In this document: positions 15,673 through 24,749 of the stretch, piece after piece
Layout: every line of letters begins with the position of its first letter
Numbering within the stretch: position 1 is the first letter of the stretch
DNA from: an uncultured Bacteroidales bacterium
Lineage (GTDB): Bacteria; Bacteroidota; Bacteroidia; Bacteroidales; UBA3824
Direction of reading: 5' to 3'
Length of the DNA stretch: 32,051 nt
NCBI GenBank assembly: GCA_905233995.1
Contig: CAJOGF010000005.1
Span: forward strand, 4,897-36,947
Position numbers and translations under genes: made by a program
Notes under the pieces: model-generated
What the model was told of the DNA's origin: nothing
Database searches by the model: none
What the model saw: only the letters and a program-made list of their open reading frames with translations

Positions 15673-18105
15673 TTATTCTATTTCTTCTGGCCAAGAATGT
15701 TTTGGGTATCTTCTTTTGAGTTCTTTTCTGACTTCTTTGTAAGTATTTTGCCAAAAAGATTTTAAATCAGAGGTCAACTGAACGGGCTTGAAACCGGGTG
15801 AAAGTAATTGTAACAAAACAGGAATTTTGCCGTTACAAATCTTAGGTGTTTCTTTCCACTGAAAAACCTCCTGAAGTCTTACCGAAAGAATAGGTTGTTT
15901 TCCGTCCTCAAAATATTCCAATTTTATTTTATGACCGTTAGGCATTGTAAGGAAATTAGGGGCAAGATTATCTAATTTTTCTTGCTTTTTATAATCCAAC
16001 AACGAATATTTTATTGCAGATACCAAATCAATTTTTTTTAGTTCCAAAACCGTAGTTTTCCCTTGTATGAAATCTATAATCCATTTAGGATTTTCCGTTA
16101 AAGTTTTAATTGAAACATCAGGCCATAAACCATCTTTATCCCAAACTCTTAAAGAAAGTATTCTATTTATTAACTTTTTAACCTCATCACCAAAATCCAA
16201 GATATTTTCGCCCTCTTTTTTTATGGCGTTTAATACTATTTCTGTAGCCTTATTCGAGTCGGGTTTTATAGGAGTTTCCTGCAAAATAATGTTGAACAAT
16301 TTTAATTGTTTTGTTGACACTACCCCACCCTTTTTAGTATTCCAAACAGTTAAAGTTTTTTCTTTAATCATATCTTTCAACATCGAAGGGTCTAAAGGCG
16401 AAGCGAGAAAAATTTTAGCAATTCCGTTCTCTCTTGTGTTAAGACTTGCGATAGAAATCCAACTTTCGCCGGCTAACGAGTCATTATGGTCTAAGGCTGC
16501 AATTTGAGAATTTGAAAGCATAAATTGAGCATTGTTACCTTGTTTTGCCGATGCAATTCTTTCAGGAAAGGCTTGTGCAATCAAAAAGCCGGTATCGAAA
16601 CTATCAAAAGGATTATTATCTACTTTTGACTTCAATAATTTCCTTAATTGACAAGCGTAAAGTTCAATTCTATCAAGTTTTTTGTTATGACGATTTTCTT
16701 TTCTATTTTGACGCAATTTTTCGATTCTAAGATTAATATCCGTGCCGAAAGTTTTGTCAAGAGGGTCTTTGTTATCAAGAATTGCCGCAATATCACAAGC
16801 AAGACTTGCTAAATTATATTTTTGCGATTCAACAAGCATTTTTGCGATTCTCGGATGAACGGGAATTTTAGAGATTTTCTCGCCAAGCGGAGTTAAGGAA
16901 AATTTTTCATCAGAGGCTTCAAGCATTTTTAAAGTTTCCTTTGCATAATTGACGTTTGCTTTGTCAGGCGCGGAAAGCCAAAAAAGATTTTCAGGATTTG
17001 GTTCTCCCCACTTCAAAAGGTCTAAAGTTAAAGGAGTTAAGTCGACATATTCGATTTCGGGTCTACGGTTTTGTCTCATTTTGGCTTCAAACGGTAAATC
17101 CCAAAGTCTATAACAAAAACCTTCTGATAATCTTCCCGCTCTACCAGAGCGTTGTTGCGCCATATCAAGAGAAATTCTAACCGTTTTCAGTCCTGACAGA
17201 CCTCTATCTGCATCGTATTCCAAAATTTTGGTAAAACCACTGTCAACAACAATCTTAACGCCTTCGATTGTAAGAGAAGTTTCAGCAATTGAAGTTGCCA
17301 AAACAATTTTGCGTCTACCTTGCGAATCTGGTAAAATTGCTTTTTTTTGTTCAATATGACTCAACAAAGAATACAGCGGACAAATAACAATATTAGTAGG
17401 AGTTGATTTTTTTAACAATTCTTCGCATTTTCTAATTTCGGCTTCACCGGGAAGAAACGCTAACACATCGCCTTCATTATGTTGATTAAGTGCTTTTAAA
17501 ATTGTCAATGCCGTTTGATTTGTTACCGAAAATTCATCACAAAGCCCTTGATAAAAAATTTTCACATCATACGATTTGCTCTTTGCAATTATGACAGGCG
17601 CATTAAGCAGTTTTGATAGTTTGTCGGTCTCGATTGTTGCCGACATTATTATTATTTTCAAATCGTTTCTTAACACGTTTTGACATTCTCTAACCAAAGC
17701 AAGAGACAAATCGGCATTGAGACTTCTTTCGTGAAATTCGTCAAAAATTATTGTTGAAACGCCTTTTAATTCGTTGTCAGACAAAAGCATACGAGTAAGT
17801 ACGCCTTCAGTAACTACCTCCAAACGTGTTTTTTCGCTTTTAACGCTTTCAAACCTAATTGAATAACCAATGCTTTGTCCTAACTTTTCGTTTTTTAAAT
17901 CAGCAATTCTATGTGCAATTGCTTTTGCTGCAAGTCTACGAGGCTCCAACATTATAATTTTATCGTTATTTTCTTTTGAATGTTCCAAAAGATACAGCGG
18001 TAAAACAGTGCTTTTTCCAGTTCCAGTTGGCGAAGAAACAATAATTACTTGATTTTGAGAATATTTATTATATACTTCCTCAAGTATTTCTTCAATAGGA
18101 TACAT
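15673..18105 (-). CDS. hrpB: ATP-dependent RNA helicase HrpB
   Basis: 810 aa from the ATG at 18105 (MYPIEEILEEVYNKY). An ATG at 18135 would add 10 residues but lies inside the preceding gene, and HrpB proteins start just before the P-loop. DExH helicase motifs are in order: SSPTGTGKST (motif I, K31), LEPRRLAAKAIAHRIA (Ia, highly typical of HrpB), DEFHERSLNADLSLAL (II), MSATIE (III), ATSIAETSLTIEGV (V) and QQRSGRAGR (VI). The C-terminal extension with the conserved HSWPEE end is also typical of HrpB. The exact cellular role of HrpB is poorly defined. It begins 7 nt after the Na/Pi cotransporter gene, so the two are probably cotranscribed. Confidence 0.93.
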   Translation of the reverse strand: MYPIEEILEEVYNKYSQNQVIIVSSPTGTGKSTVLPLYLLEHSKENNDKIIMLEPRRLAAKAIAHRIADLKNEKLGQSIGYSIRFESVKSEKTRLEVVTEGVLTRMLLSDNELKGVSTIIFDEFHERSLNADLSLALVRECQNVLRNDLKIIIMSATIETDKLSKLLNAPVIIAKSKSYDVKIFYQGLCDEFSVTNQTALTILKALNQHNEGDVLAFLPGEAEIRKCEELLKKSTPTNIVICPLYSLLSHIEQKKAILPDSQGRRKIVLATSIAETSLTIEGVKIVVDSGFTKILEYDADRGLSGLKTVRISLDMAQQRSGRAGRLSEGFCYRLWDLPFEAKMRQNRRPEIEYVDLTPLTLDLLKWGEPNPENLFWLSAPDKANVNYAKETLKMLEASDEKFSLTPLGEKISKIPVHPRIAKMLVESQKYNLASLACDIAAILDNKDPLDKTFGTDINLRIEKLRQNRKENRHNKKLDRIELYACQLRKLLKSKVDNNPFDSFDTGFLIAQAFPERIASAKQGNNAQFMLSNSQIAALDHNDSLAGESWISIASLNTRENGIAKIFLASPLDPSMLKDMIKEKTLTVWNTKKGGVVSTKQLKLFNIILQETPIKPDSNKATEIVLNAIKKEGENILDFGDEVKKLINRILSLRVWDKDGLWPDVSIKTLTENPKWIIDFIQGKTTVLELKKIDLVSAIKYSLLDYKKQEKLDNLAPNFLTMPNGHKIKLEYFEDGKQPILSVRLQEVFQWKETPKICNGKIPVLLQLLSPGFKPVQLTSDLKSFWQNTYKEVRKELKRRYPKHSWPEEIE

Positions 18106-18112
18106 AATTTTT

Positions 18113-19786
18113 TTAGTCGCTTGCCTGAACCACATTTATAATGTAGTCACCAAGTTTTTCACATTCAGAAATAACGTTCATGTAATGCGAACCAAGTGCG
18201 TAACCGTATTTGCCGTCAGTTAAATCTTGGGTATTACGATTTCGCGTCAAACTTCTGAAATCATTGATTGCTTGCTCGTTGTTAGAAGTTGTCTGCATAT
18301 CGGCTTTGCTACCTTCGCTTCTACCAATCTGACCAACCATGTGCGTAAGTGCCGTCTGAACCAAAGCAAACATTTTCTGTATGTTAGCATATTGTTCTGA
18401 AGTGAACTCTTCTCTTACTTTATCGCGTTTATGCTTTAAAGTTCTTGCGATATTATTGCAAGCATCACCGATACTTTCCAATTCGGAAATTATTTTCAAC
18501 ATTCTTTGCAGTTTCAGTTTTGACTCTATCGTAAGTTTACCTTCGCTGACTTTTCCCAGATATTTACCAATTTCTTCTTCCATATTATCGGTAATACCTT
18601 CGTATTTTTCTATTCTTTCGTATAGTTTGTCAAAATCTTTATTGTCTTTGATATCAATAATTTGTTTAACAAGCGAAAACATTTTATCGCATCGTCCTGC
18701 AAAATTATATATTTCATTTCTTGCCTCAAGAAGTCCCATTTCAGAAGTTGAAATCAAACCGCCCGAAATAAATTTAAGTCTATATTCTTCGTCTTGTTCG
18801 CTTTTGTAAGGCAAAACTTTGCAGACAAGTTTTTCGATTTGGTCAACAAAACCAATAAAAACAAGAGTGTTGAAAACATTAAACGCTGTATGGAACAATG
18901 CTAACTTAGTAGAATAATTACCATCTAATATCAAAACATCTGCCGACAACCAATTTATAAAATTGCAGAATGGATAAAATATTATTAAAACCAAAACAAC
19001 ACCAAAAACATTGAAAAACATGTGAGCCAAAGCCGCTCTTCGTGCCGGAACATTTCCAGTCATAGCCGCCAAATATGCCGTAACGGTAGTTCCGATGTTC
19101 TGACCCATTGCTAAGGCTGCTGCTTGTTCAAAACCAAAACCAGCAATGTTCATATTAAAAAGCATCATCGTTATCGCCATTGTTGCAGCCGAAGCCTGAA
19201 CTAGACACGTTACCAACATTCCAATAAGAACAAAAAGCAAAATCATCAAATAACTTGTATCAGAAATGTCCTTTAGCATATTTGCCACAAGTTGACCTAT
19301 CTGAAGATGCTCTGCTGATGTCTGAAGAAAACTAAGTCCCAAAAAGAGGAAAGAAAAACCGTAAACAAATTCACCGAGACTTTTTCGTTTGGAATTTTTT
19401 GAAAAGACAAATACAAGTCCTAATGCTAAAAGGGGAATCGCAAACGCTGAAATGTTAGATTGAAAACCAAAAATCGAAATTACCCATGCCGTAACCGTTG
19501 TACCTATGTTTGCGCCCATTATAACGCCGATTGATTGTTTTAGTGTCATAAGTCCGGCGTTAACAAAACTTACAACCATTACCGTTGTTGCGGAACTCGA
19601 TTGAATAAGGGCGGTTATCAATATACCGGTAAATACTCCCATTACCCGGTTTTTAGTCATCGCTGCAAGTATGGCGCGAAGTTTTTCGCCAGCAAATTTT
19701 TCAAGACCGTCGCTCATCACTTTCATTCCGTAAAGAAACATTCCAAGCGAGCCAATCAGCGAAAGCGTGTTGATGATTGTGTCCAT
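18113..19786 (-). CDS. Na+/Pi cotransporter family protein with PhoU-like domain
   Basis: 557 aa. The membrane part (residues ~1-310) has the two inverted signature repeats of the NptA/PNaS family: ALIQSSSATTVMVVSFVNAG with GANIGTTVTAW, and LVQASAATMAITMMLFN with GQNIGTTVTAYLAA. The C-terminal ~220 residues are helical and PhoU-like (ISELESIGDACNNIARTL, VISECEKLGDYIINVV). It probably couples Na+ to phosphate movement across the inner membrane, with the PhoU-like tail as a regulatory domain. It has its own promoter candidate upstream and is followed after 7 nt by hrpB. Confidence 0.92.
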   Translation of the reverse strand: MDTIINTLSLIGSLGMFLYGMKVMSDGLEKFAGEKLRAILAAMTKNRVMGVFTGILITALIQSSSATTVMVVSFVNAGLMTLKQSIGVIMGANIGTTVTAWVISIFGFQSNISAFAIPLLALGLVFVFSKNSKRKSLGEFVYGFSFLFLGLSFLQTSAEHLQIGQLVANMLKDISDTSYLMILLFVLIGMLVTCLVQASAATMAITMMLFNMNIAGFGFEQAAALAMGQNIGTTVTAYLAAMTGNVPARRAALAHMFFNVFGVVLVLIIFYPFCNFINWLSADVLILDGNYSTKLALFHTAFNVFNTLVFIGFVDQIEKLVCKVLPYKSEQDEEYRLKFISGGLISTSEMGLLEARNEIYNFAGRCDKMFSLVKQIIDIKDNKDFDKLYERIEKYEGITDNMEEEIGKYLGKVSEGKLTIESKLKLQRMLKIISELESIGDACNNIARTLKHKRDKVREEFTSEQYANIQKMFALVQTALTHMVGQIGRSEGSKADMQTTSNNEQAINDFRSLTRNRNTQDLTDGKYGYALGSHYMNVISECEKLGDYIINVVQASD

Positions 19787-19821
19787 TTATTAAGACTTAG
19801 ATGCGTATAATTTTTTCGGTA

Positions 19822-19852
19822 CAAAGATATATATTATTCTTGAATTTGCAAT
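19822..19852 (-). promoter_or_regulatory. promoter of the Na/Pi cotransporter gene
   Basis: On the minus strand ATTG (19852-19849), a 19-bp spacer, then TATCTTTG (19829-19822). The -7 box is a perfect TAnnTTTG and the -33 box differs from TTTG at one base. The ATG at 19786 is 35 nt downstream. The -33 box lies just downstream of the stop of the preceding gene. Confidence 0.6.
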
Positions 19853-19859
19853 TTTATCA

Positions 19860-21191
19860 TTAAGTTAAATTGTCAATTTTTGACTTTAATTCACAATAAA
19901 TATCAACATAATCGGAAATATAAACATGACGAACAAAAAGATAATTCAATTCTGTGTAGAAAATATCTAAATTATCTTCAGCCGTATCACGGTCTAAAGC
20001 GTTAATATCGTCAACAATTTTTAAAATTCTGGAGTTTAAAAATTCGAGTTGCTCACCATAAGCAATCTGTCTACATTCCAAAAGAGGATTTTTTGACGAG
20101 ATAAAATCAATCACACAACCAAAATTATTATTTTTTACTCTATTAAAATTTTCAACAATAGTATTTTTGCAATAAACATTAAAAAAATCGATTTCGTCAT
20201 TTTTCTGAAGTATTTGCTCCACCTTACAAATAATTTCAACGGCTTTTTCATAATCGTTGCTACGAACCAAAGGTGTAATTTCAGAGATTGCTTTATTTAA
20301 AATTTTCTTTATTGACTCTTTGGAATAAACGGTTATATCTTCAATATTATTAAATAAACCGTCCAAAGTTAATGGTCTTTCAAGCAACAACGCTTGTTGT
20401 GCCAAAGCTTTTTTTTCGGCATTGATTTGAGTCTTGAGTTTTCTTTTATAAGATAGCAGTGAAGTGTTTTCGCTTTTTAGCATTTTAGTGAAAATATCTT
20501 CGTTAGGAATTTTGCTTAATAATACTTCCAATTCTCCGATTAGTTTTTCTGCCTCTTCATATTGACTTGCTTTTAACACTTTTACAATATGTTTTTTTTG
20601 AACGGCAATTGCCTCGCAAACATATTTTTTTTCTAAAGTACTAATTATTTCAGGACTATCTAAAACTTCTTTTAAAGTTATAGTTGCAATTATTTTGTCG
20701 CATTTATTAACTAATTCATTGCATTCTTGACTAAAATTAACAAAATGTTTTAAATGTTTATAATAATAGATAAGATTTTCTTTAAATGCTTTAAGTTGTT
20801 CTAAATCATTGTTTTCAATAATATAATCAGACTTTTCGATGTCTTCTTTTAATTTTTCAACTATTGTTGTATCGAGTTTTGTATTTTTTACGAAATCAGT
20901 AGCATTGACGTTCTTTTTTATCTCCGTCCTTTGCTTACTGATTTCTTCTGCTATAGCCATTTTTTTATGGGCCATAGTCTCGCATTGAGTTATATTAGGA
21001 TTGCTTGTAACATGCCAAGAGCAGCAAAACTCACAATAATAACTTCTTATTGGAGCCTTGCCGTTTTTTTTCTTGATGTCGGCGGCGTTGTATTCGATAA
21101 ACATATCGGCTTCCTTTTGAGTAGAAAACCGCATCTTTCTACGCCCTGCCTCGTTGCAATAATACTGATTCCTAATAGGTTTTATTGACAT
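19860..21191 (-). CDS. hypothetical protein with Cys/His-rich N-terminus and helical repeats
   Basis: 443 aa, no family recognised. The first ~65 residues look like a small metal-binding fold: [16 protein letters not shown], then [16 protein letters not shown], giving a CxxC plus His arrangement like a zinc ribbon. The rest is helical and charged. At least two copies of a degenerate repeat can be seen: [20 protein letters not shown] and [20 protein letters not shown]. There is no signal peptide or membrane segment. Its ATG lies inside the end of metK (10-nt overlap, ATGTCAATAA), so it is translationally coupled to metK and shares its promoter. A role in nucleic-acid binding is possible from the Cys/His motif but unproven. 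Confidence 0.7.
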   Translation of the reverse strand: MSIKPIRNQYYCNEAGRRKMRFSTQKEADMFIEYNAADIKKKNGKAPIRSYYCEFCCSWHVTSNPNITQCETMAHKKMAIAEEISKQRTEIKKNVNATDFVKNTKLDTTIVEKLKEDIEKSDYIIENNDLEQLKAFKENLIYYYKHLKHFVNFSQECNELVNKCDKIIATITLKEVLDSPEIISTLEKKYVCEAIAVQKKHIVKVLKASQYEEAEKLIGELEVLLSKIPNEDIFTKMLKSENTSLLSYKRKLKTQINAEKKALAQQALLLERPLTLDGLFNNIEDITVYSKESIKKILNKAISEITPLVRSNDYEKAVEIICKVEQILQKNDEIDFFNVYCKNTIVENFNRVKNNNFGCVIDFISSKNPLLECRQIAYGEQLEFLNSRILKIVDDINALDRDTAEDNLDIFYTELNYLFVRHVYISDYVDIYCELKSKIDNLT

Positions 21192-22474
21192 ATTCCAAAC
21201 TCTTTTTTGAGAGTTTCAACATAATCGAGTTTTTCCCAAGTAAAAAATTCTACTTCCTTTTTTTCTTTTTTTCCGTTTTGACTAAATTCCACTTCTTTAG
21301 TATACGGTTTTCTTCCGAAATGTCCGTAAGAGGCTGTTGGCAAGTAAATTGGATTTTTAAGTTTCAAACGCTTGATTATAGCCGAAGGTCTTAAATCGAA
21401 AATTTTAGAAATTTTTTCAGCGATTTCTCCGTCAGAAAAGTCTACCTTTTTGGTACCGTAAGTATTAACATAAACGCCAACTGGTTTTGCAACACCTATT
21501 GCGTACGCTACTTGAACGAGAACTTCGTCGCAAATTCCAGCAGCAACAAGATTTTTTGCAATATGACGACTTGCATACGCTGCCGAGCGGTCAACCTTTG
21601 ACGGGTCTTTTCCTGAAAACGCTCCGCCACCGTGAGCACCTTTACCACCGTAAGTATCAACAATAATTTTTCTACCCGTAAGGCCAGTATCACCGTGAGG
21701 ACCACCAATTACAAATTTCCCTGTCGGATTTACAAAAAGTTTAAAATCAGTATCAAACAGTTTTTTTTCAGACACTGACAACTTGCTTGTAAGTCTTGGG
21801 ATAAGTATATTTTTTACATCTAAAGTTATTTTATCCAACATTTGTTTATCGGCTTCAAGTTGTGCTTCTTCGCTATTACTTTTAGGCGCAATAAAATCAT
21901 CATGTTGCGTACTGATAACAATTGTGTCGATAGAGACGGGTTTGTTATCATCGGAATATTTAATTGTTACCTGCGATTTAGAATCAGGACGCAAATATGT
22001 CATCTGTTTACCTTCCCGACGAATTTGCGAAAGTTCGTACAATAGTTTGTGAGATAGTTCAATGCTGAAAGGCATATAATTTTCGGTTTCTTTTACCGCA
22101 TAACCAAACATCATACCTTGGTCGCCTGCGCCTTGATTTTCTTCTGACTCTCTTTCAACACCTCTATTAATGTCCTGACTCTGACCATGAATTGCAGAGA
22201 TTACACCGCAAGAGTTGCCATCAAACATATATTCACCTTTTGTGTAACCAATCTCGTTGATAACATTTCTGGCAGTTTGTTGAACATCAACATAACCTTT
22301 GGTTTTGACTTCACCACCTAAAACGGCAAGACCTGTTGTAACAAAAGTCTCACAAGCAACCTTTGATTCAATGTCTTGTTTTAAAAATTCGTCAAGCAGA
22401 GCGTCCGAGATTTGGTCTGCTACTTTATCAGGATGTCCCTCCGACACCGATTCCGAAGTAAAATAATATGACAT
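21182..22474 (-). CDS. metK: S-adenosylmethionine synthetase
   Basis: 430 aa from the ATG at 22474 ([17 protein letters not shown]). It makes SAM from methionine and ATP. Motifs: the N-terminal [18 protein letters not shown] with catalytic His14, the [12 protein letters not shown] signature, and [20 protein letters not shown] with [10 protein letters not shown], together the complete MetK core. An in-frame ATG at 22567 would add 31 atypical residues ([14 protein letters not shown]...) and would place the start inside the riboswitch-like leader, so I reject it. The gene overlaps the downstream 443-aa gene by 10 nt. A promoter and a SAM-II-like element upstream suggest feedback control by SAM. 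Confidence 0.96.
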   Translation of the reverse strand: MSYYFTSESVSEGHPDKVADQISDALLDEFLKQDIESKVACETFVTTGLAVLGGEVKTKGYVDVQQTARNVINEIGYTKGEYMFDGNSCGVISAIHGQSQDINRGVERESEENQGAGDQGMMFGYAVKETENYMPFSIELSHKLLYELSQIRREGKQMTYLRPDSKSQVTIKYSDDNKPVSIDTIVISTQHDDFIAPKSNSEEAQLEADKQMLDKITLDVKNILIPRLTSKLSVSEKKLFDTDFKLFVNPTGKFVIGGPHGDTGLTGRKIIVDTYGGKGAHGGGAFSGKDPSKVDRSAAYASRHIAKNLVAAGICDEVLVQVAYAIGVAKPVGVYVNTYGTKKVDFSDGEIAEKISKIFDLRPSAIIKRLKLKNPIYLPTASYGHFGRKPYTKEVEFSQNGKKEKKEVEFFTWEKLDYVETLKKEFGICQ

Positions 22475-22549
22475 TTTTTTTACCTTTAAATTATTAATTA
22501 TGTTTTTTGTAAAAGTTTCTCGGTGCGAGGATAAAGAAAGTAATTGTCG

Positions 22550-22610
22550 AAAAAATTGCTTTAGCATTTTTTTTAAGCGGTTGCAATCAAAATCAAATCC
22601 GTCCGCACTT
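22550..22610 (-). promoter_or_regulatory. SAM-II-like riboswitch candidate in the metK leader
   Basis: On the minus strand a possible P1 stem (GCGG 22606-22603 with CCGC 22580-22577) encloses a loop containing GGATTTGA and GATTGCAA. It is followed by an A-rich stretch and TGCTAAAGCAA (ending 22556). The order GAUUU - UUGCAA - P1 3' arm - A-rich - GCUAAA is the order I remember for SAM-II aptamers. The late GCAA can also pair with UUGC in the loop, as needed for a pseudoknot. It starts about 10 nt downstream of the predicted transcription start and sits before metK. The assignment is by eye. Confidence 0.5.
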
Positions 22611-22626
22611 TAATATTTTTATGGCG

Positions 22627-22658
22627 CAAAGATATATAATAATTTCTATCACAGCAAA
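22627..22658 (-). promoter_or_regulatory. Bacteroidetes-type promoter of metK
   Basis: On the minus strand TTTG (22658-22655), a 20-bp spacer, then TATCTTTG (22634-22627). Both boxes are perfect matches to the Bacteroidetes sigma-A consensus. The predicted start near 22620 gives a leader of about 145 nt before the metK ATG, long enough for the riboswitch candidate. Confidence 0.75.
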
Positions 22659-22770
22659 ATTTTTATACATATTTTTTTAGTTGCTTTTACAACAAACACC
22701 TTTAAGAATGTTGCCGTCAGAACACAAAAAAATTATAACAAAAACAAAAAAACTTAATTTATACTCTCTT

Positions 22771-22810
22771 TTAGGTATTTTTAACACATAAAATTACCTA
22801 ATTTTAGGTA
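22771..22810. promoter_or_regulatory. operator-like cluster of TTAGGTA half-sites
   Basis: Three copies of a 7-bp half-site: TTAGGTA at 22771-22777, inverted TACCTAA at 22795-22801, and TTAGGTA at 22804-22810. The last two form the palindrome TACCTAATTTTAGGTA. The first two also form a longer inverted repeat, 12-nt arms with one mismatch. The palindrome abuts the -33 box of the ABC transporter promoter, so a bound protein would probably block it. TTAGGT is the half-site of DtxR/IdeR/MntR-type metal-dependent repressors; the identification with that family is inference. Confidence 0.5.
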
Positions 22811-22841
22811 TTGCAACTCTTTGTGTATACTAATAATTTTG
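22810..22841 (+). promoter_or_regulatory. promoter of the ABC transporter locus
   Basis: ATTG (22810-22813), a 20-bp spacer, then TAATTTTG (22834-22841), a perfect TAnnTTTG -7 box with a one-mismatch -33 box. It lies 33 nt upstream of the ATG at 22875 and directly after the TTAGGTA palindrome. Confidence 0.6.
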
Positions 22842-22874
22842 CTCTCCGAAATTTTACAAACAAATTTATAATTA

Positions 22875-24644
22875 ATGAAAAACAAGTCAAATCTTCTAAG
22901 ATTGATGGATTTTGCGGGTGGTTATAAGTTTTTTACCATCGGCTCCATCGTTTTGGCAGCGGTGAGCGCGTGTCTTGCACTTGTTCCATTCGTTTATGTT
23001 TGGAAAATTGTGGACGAAGTGCTCTCTGTAATGCCCGATTTTAGCAAGGCTCAACACATTGAAGATTACGGTATTACCGCCGTAAAATATTCAGTAAACG
23101 CAATGTGCATTTACTTTATGGCGTTGGCATGTTCGCATTTGGGGGGATTCAGAACAGTGGCAAATATCCGCAAAAAATGCGTTGCCAAAGTGCTCCGTAT
23201 GCCCTTGGGACACGTTGAAAATGAGGGTAGTGGCAAAATTCGTAAAATCATCACCGACTCTACTGCGGCTATGGACAATTTTCTTGAACATATTTTACCC
23301 GACCGCACGGTGGCTATTACCACGCCAATTGCAATGATTGTTCTTTTGATGTATTTTGATTGGAAAATTGGTCTTATGTGCCTTGCTACCACTATTTTAG
23401 GTTTTATAATTATGTATGCCTTTATGGTGGGTCCGCAACTCAAAAAAGATACGGAGGCTTACAATTTGGCCCTCGAAAATATGACCAAGGAAGCCGTTGA
23501 ATATGTGCGCGGTATGCCGGTTGTAAAGACCTTTGGACAGTCGGTGTTTTCATTTAAAAAACTCAAAAAGGCAATCGACGATTATGCCAAGTTTACAATT
23601 AGTTACACCGAGCGTTTCAGGGTTTCGATGACCTCGTTTACGGTTGTAATCAATTCTGCGTTTGCAATTCTGATTGCAGTTGCTCTCTATTACGGTTCGT
23701 CAGCCGCCGATCACGAACTTTTCTCTAACCTAATGTTCTATATAATTTTTACGCCAATTATTGGTGTAACGCTCCATAAAGTGATGTACTCGTCGGAGGC
23801 GGATATGATTGTGGGAAACGCATTTGCAAGGATTGACACTGTGCTTGATGTTCCCGAAACCAAAGATTCAGAAAACCCAAAAATTCCTAATGATTATTCA
23901 GTGGAGTTTAGAGATGTAAAATTCCATTACAAAGACTCAACTAAAAACGCTGTTGACGGAATTTCTATGAAAATTCCTGCCGGTTCGCAAGTTGCATTTG
24001 TTGGACCTTCGGGAGGCGGAAAAACCACCTCAGCAAGTCTTGTATCAAGGTTTTGGGATGTTACCGATGGCAAAATCTTAATAGGCGGAGTGGATGTAAA
24101 AGACATTCCACAATCAAAACTTTCCGAAATTGTATCGTTTGTTTTTCAGGACAGCAAACTATTGAAAACAAGCATTTTAGACAATGTAAGAATGGCAAAA
24201 CCCGATGCCACAGAGCAAGAGGTGATGGATGTTTTGAACCGCGCTCAATGTGCCGACATTATTGCCAAACTTCCTGACGGAATCAACACAATTATCGGCA
24301 GCAAAGGCACATATCTAAGCGGTGGTGAACAGCAACGCATTGCTATTGCGCGAGTTATGCTTCGCAATACTCCAATTCTTATACTCGACGAGGCTACTGC
24401 ATTTGCCGACCCCGAAAACGAGGAAAAAGTGTTGAAGGCTTTTGATGAAATATCTAAGGATAAGACAGTTATCAAAATTGCGCACCGTCTTTCTACTGTT
24501 GTTGACTGCAATCAAATTTTCGTCCTCAACGAAGGCAAAATCATAGAAAATGGTACACATCAGCAACTTATATCGCAAAATGGATTGTATTCAAAGATGT
24601 TTGGCGATTATCAGAAATCGGTGGAATGGAAAATTGAAAATTGA
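22875..24644 (+). CDS. ABC transporter permease/ATPase, YbtP/IrtA-like half-transporter
   Basis: 589 aa: an N-terminal six-helix ABC permease domain (residues ~1-310) fused to an ATPase domain. ATPase motifs: Walker A GPSGGGKTTSAS (~377), Q-loop FVFQDSKLLK, signature LSGGEQQRIAIARVM (~480), Walker B ILILDEATAFADPENE (~500) and the switch IAHRLST (~534). The wording ATAFADPENE is what I associate with the first subunit of YbtPQ/IrtAB-type transporters, which import metal-siderophore complexes although they have an exporter-like fold. It pairs with the next gene to form a heterodimer. The last codons run into the heptanucleotide repeat (WKIEN, stop 24642-24644). The substrate is not provable from sequence. 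Confidence 0.85.
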   Translation: MKNKSNLLRLMDFAGGYKFFTIGSIVLAAVSACLALVPFVYVWKIVDEVLSVMPDFSKAQHIEDYGITAVKYSVNAMCIYFMALACSHLGGFRTVANIRKKCVAKVLRMPLGHVENEGSGKIRKIITDSTAAMDNFLEHILPDRTVAITTPIAMIVLLMYFDWKIGLMCLATTILGFIIMYAFMVGPQLKKDTEAYNLALENMTKEAVEYVRGMPVVKTFGQSVFSFKKLKKAIDDYAKFTISYTERFRVSMTSFTVVINSAFAILIAVALYYGSSAADHELFSNLMFYIIFTPIIGVTLHKVMYSSEADMIVGNAFARIDTVLDVPETKDSENPKIPNDYSVEFRDVKFHYKDSTKNAVDGISMKIPAGSQVAFVGPSGGGKTTSASLVSRFWDVTDGKILIGGVDVKDIPQSKLSEIVSFVFQDSKLLKTSILDNVRMAKPDATEQEVMDVLNRAQCADIIAKLPDGINTIIGSKGTYLSGGEQQRIAIARVMLRNTPILILDEATAFADPENEEKVLKAFDEISKDKTVIKIAHRLSTVVDCNQIFVLNEGKIIENGTHQQLISQNGLYSKMFGDYQKSVEWKIEN

Positions 24645-24734
24645 AAATTCAAAATTCACAATTCAAAATTATGAATTATGAATTATGAATTATGAATTAT
24701 GAATTGTGAATTGTGAATTATGAATTATGAATTA
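24630..24734. repeat. 15-unit tandem heptanucleotide repeat, NNAATTN
   Basis: Fifteen consecutive 7-bp units in one phase: AAAATTG x2, AAAATTC x2, ACAATTC, AAAATTA, then TGAATTA/TGAATTG x9. All keep AATT at the same place. The first two units encode the C-terminus and stop of the upstream ABC gene. The left part is partly the reverse complement of the right part (AATTCACAATTCA at 24653-24665 with TGAATTGTGAATT at 24700-24712), so the RNA could fold. The array fills nearly all of the gap between the two ABC genes. Confidence 0.95.
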
Positions 24735-24749
24735 TAAAATGTAATAATT

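Noticed and set aside
18106-18135. HrpB start at 18135
   Set aside because: It overlaps the end of the Na/Pi gene; the ATG at 18105 gives a normal HrpB N-terminus and 7-nt spacing.
22475-22567. N-terminal extension of MetK from the ATG at 22567
   Set aside because: The added 31 residues do not resemble MetK, the conserved start [14 protein letters not shown] lies at 22474, and the segment overlaps the riboswitch-like leader.
24630-24734. CRISPR-like array
   Set aside because: Units are 7 bp and contiguous, with no spacers.
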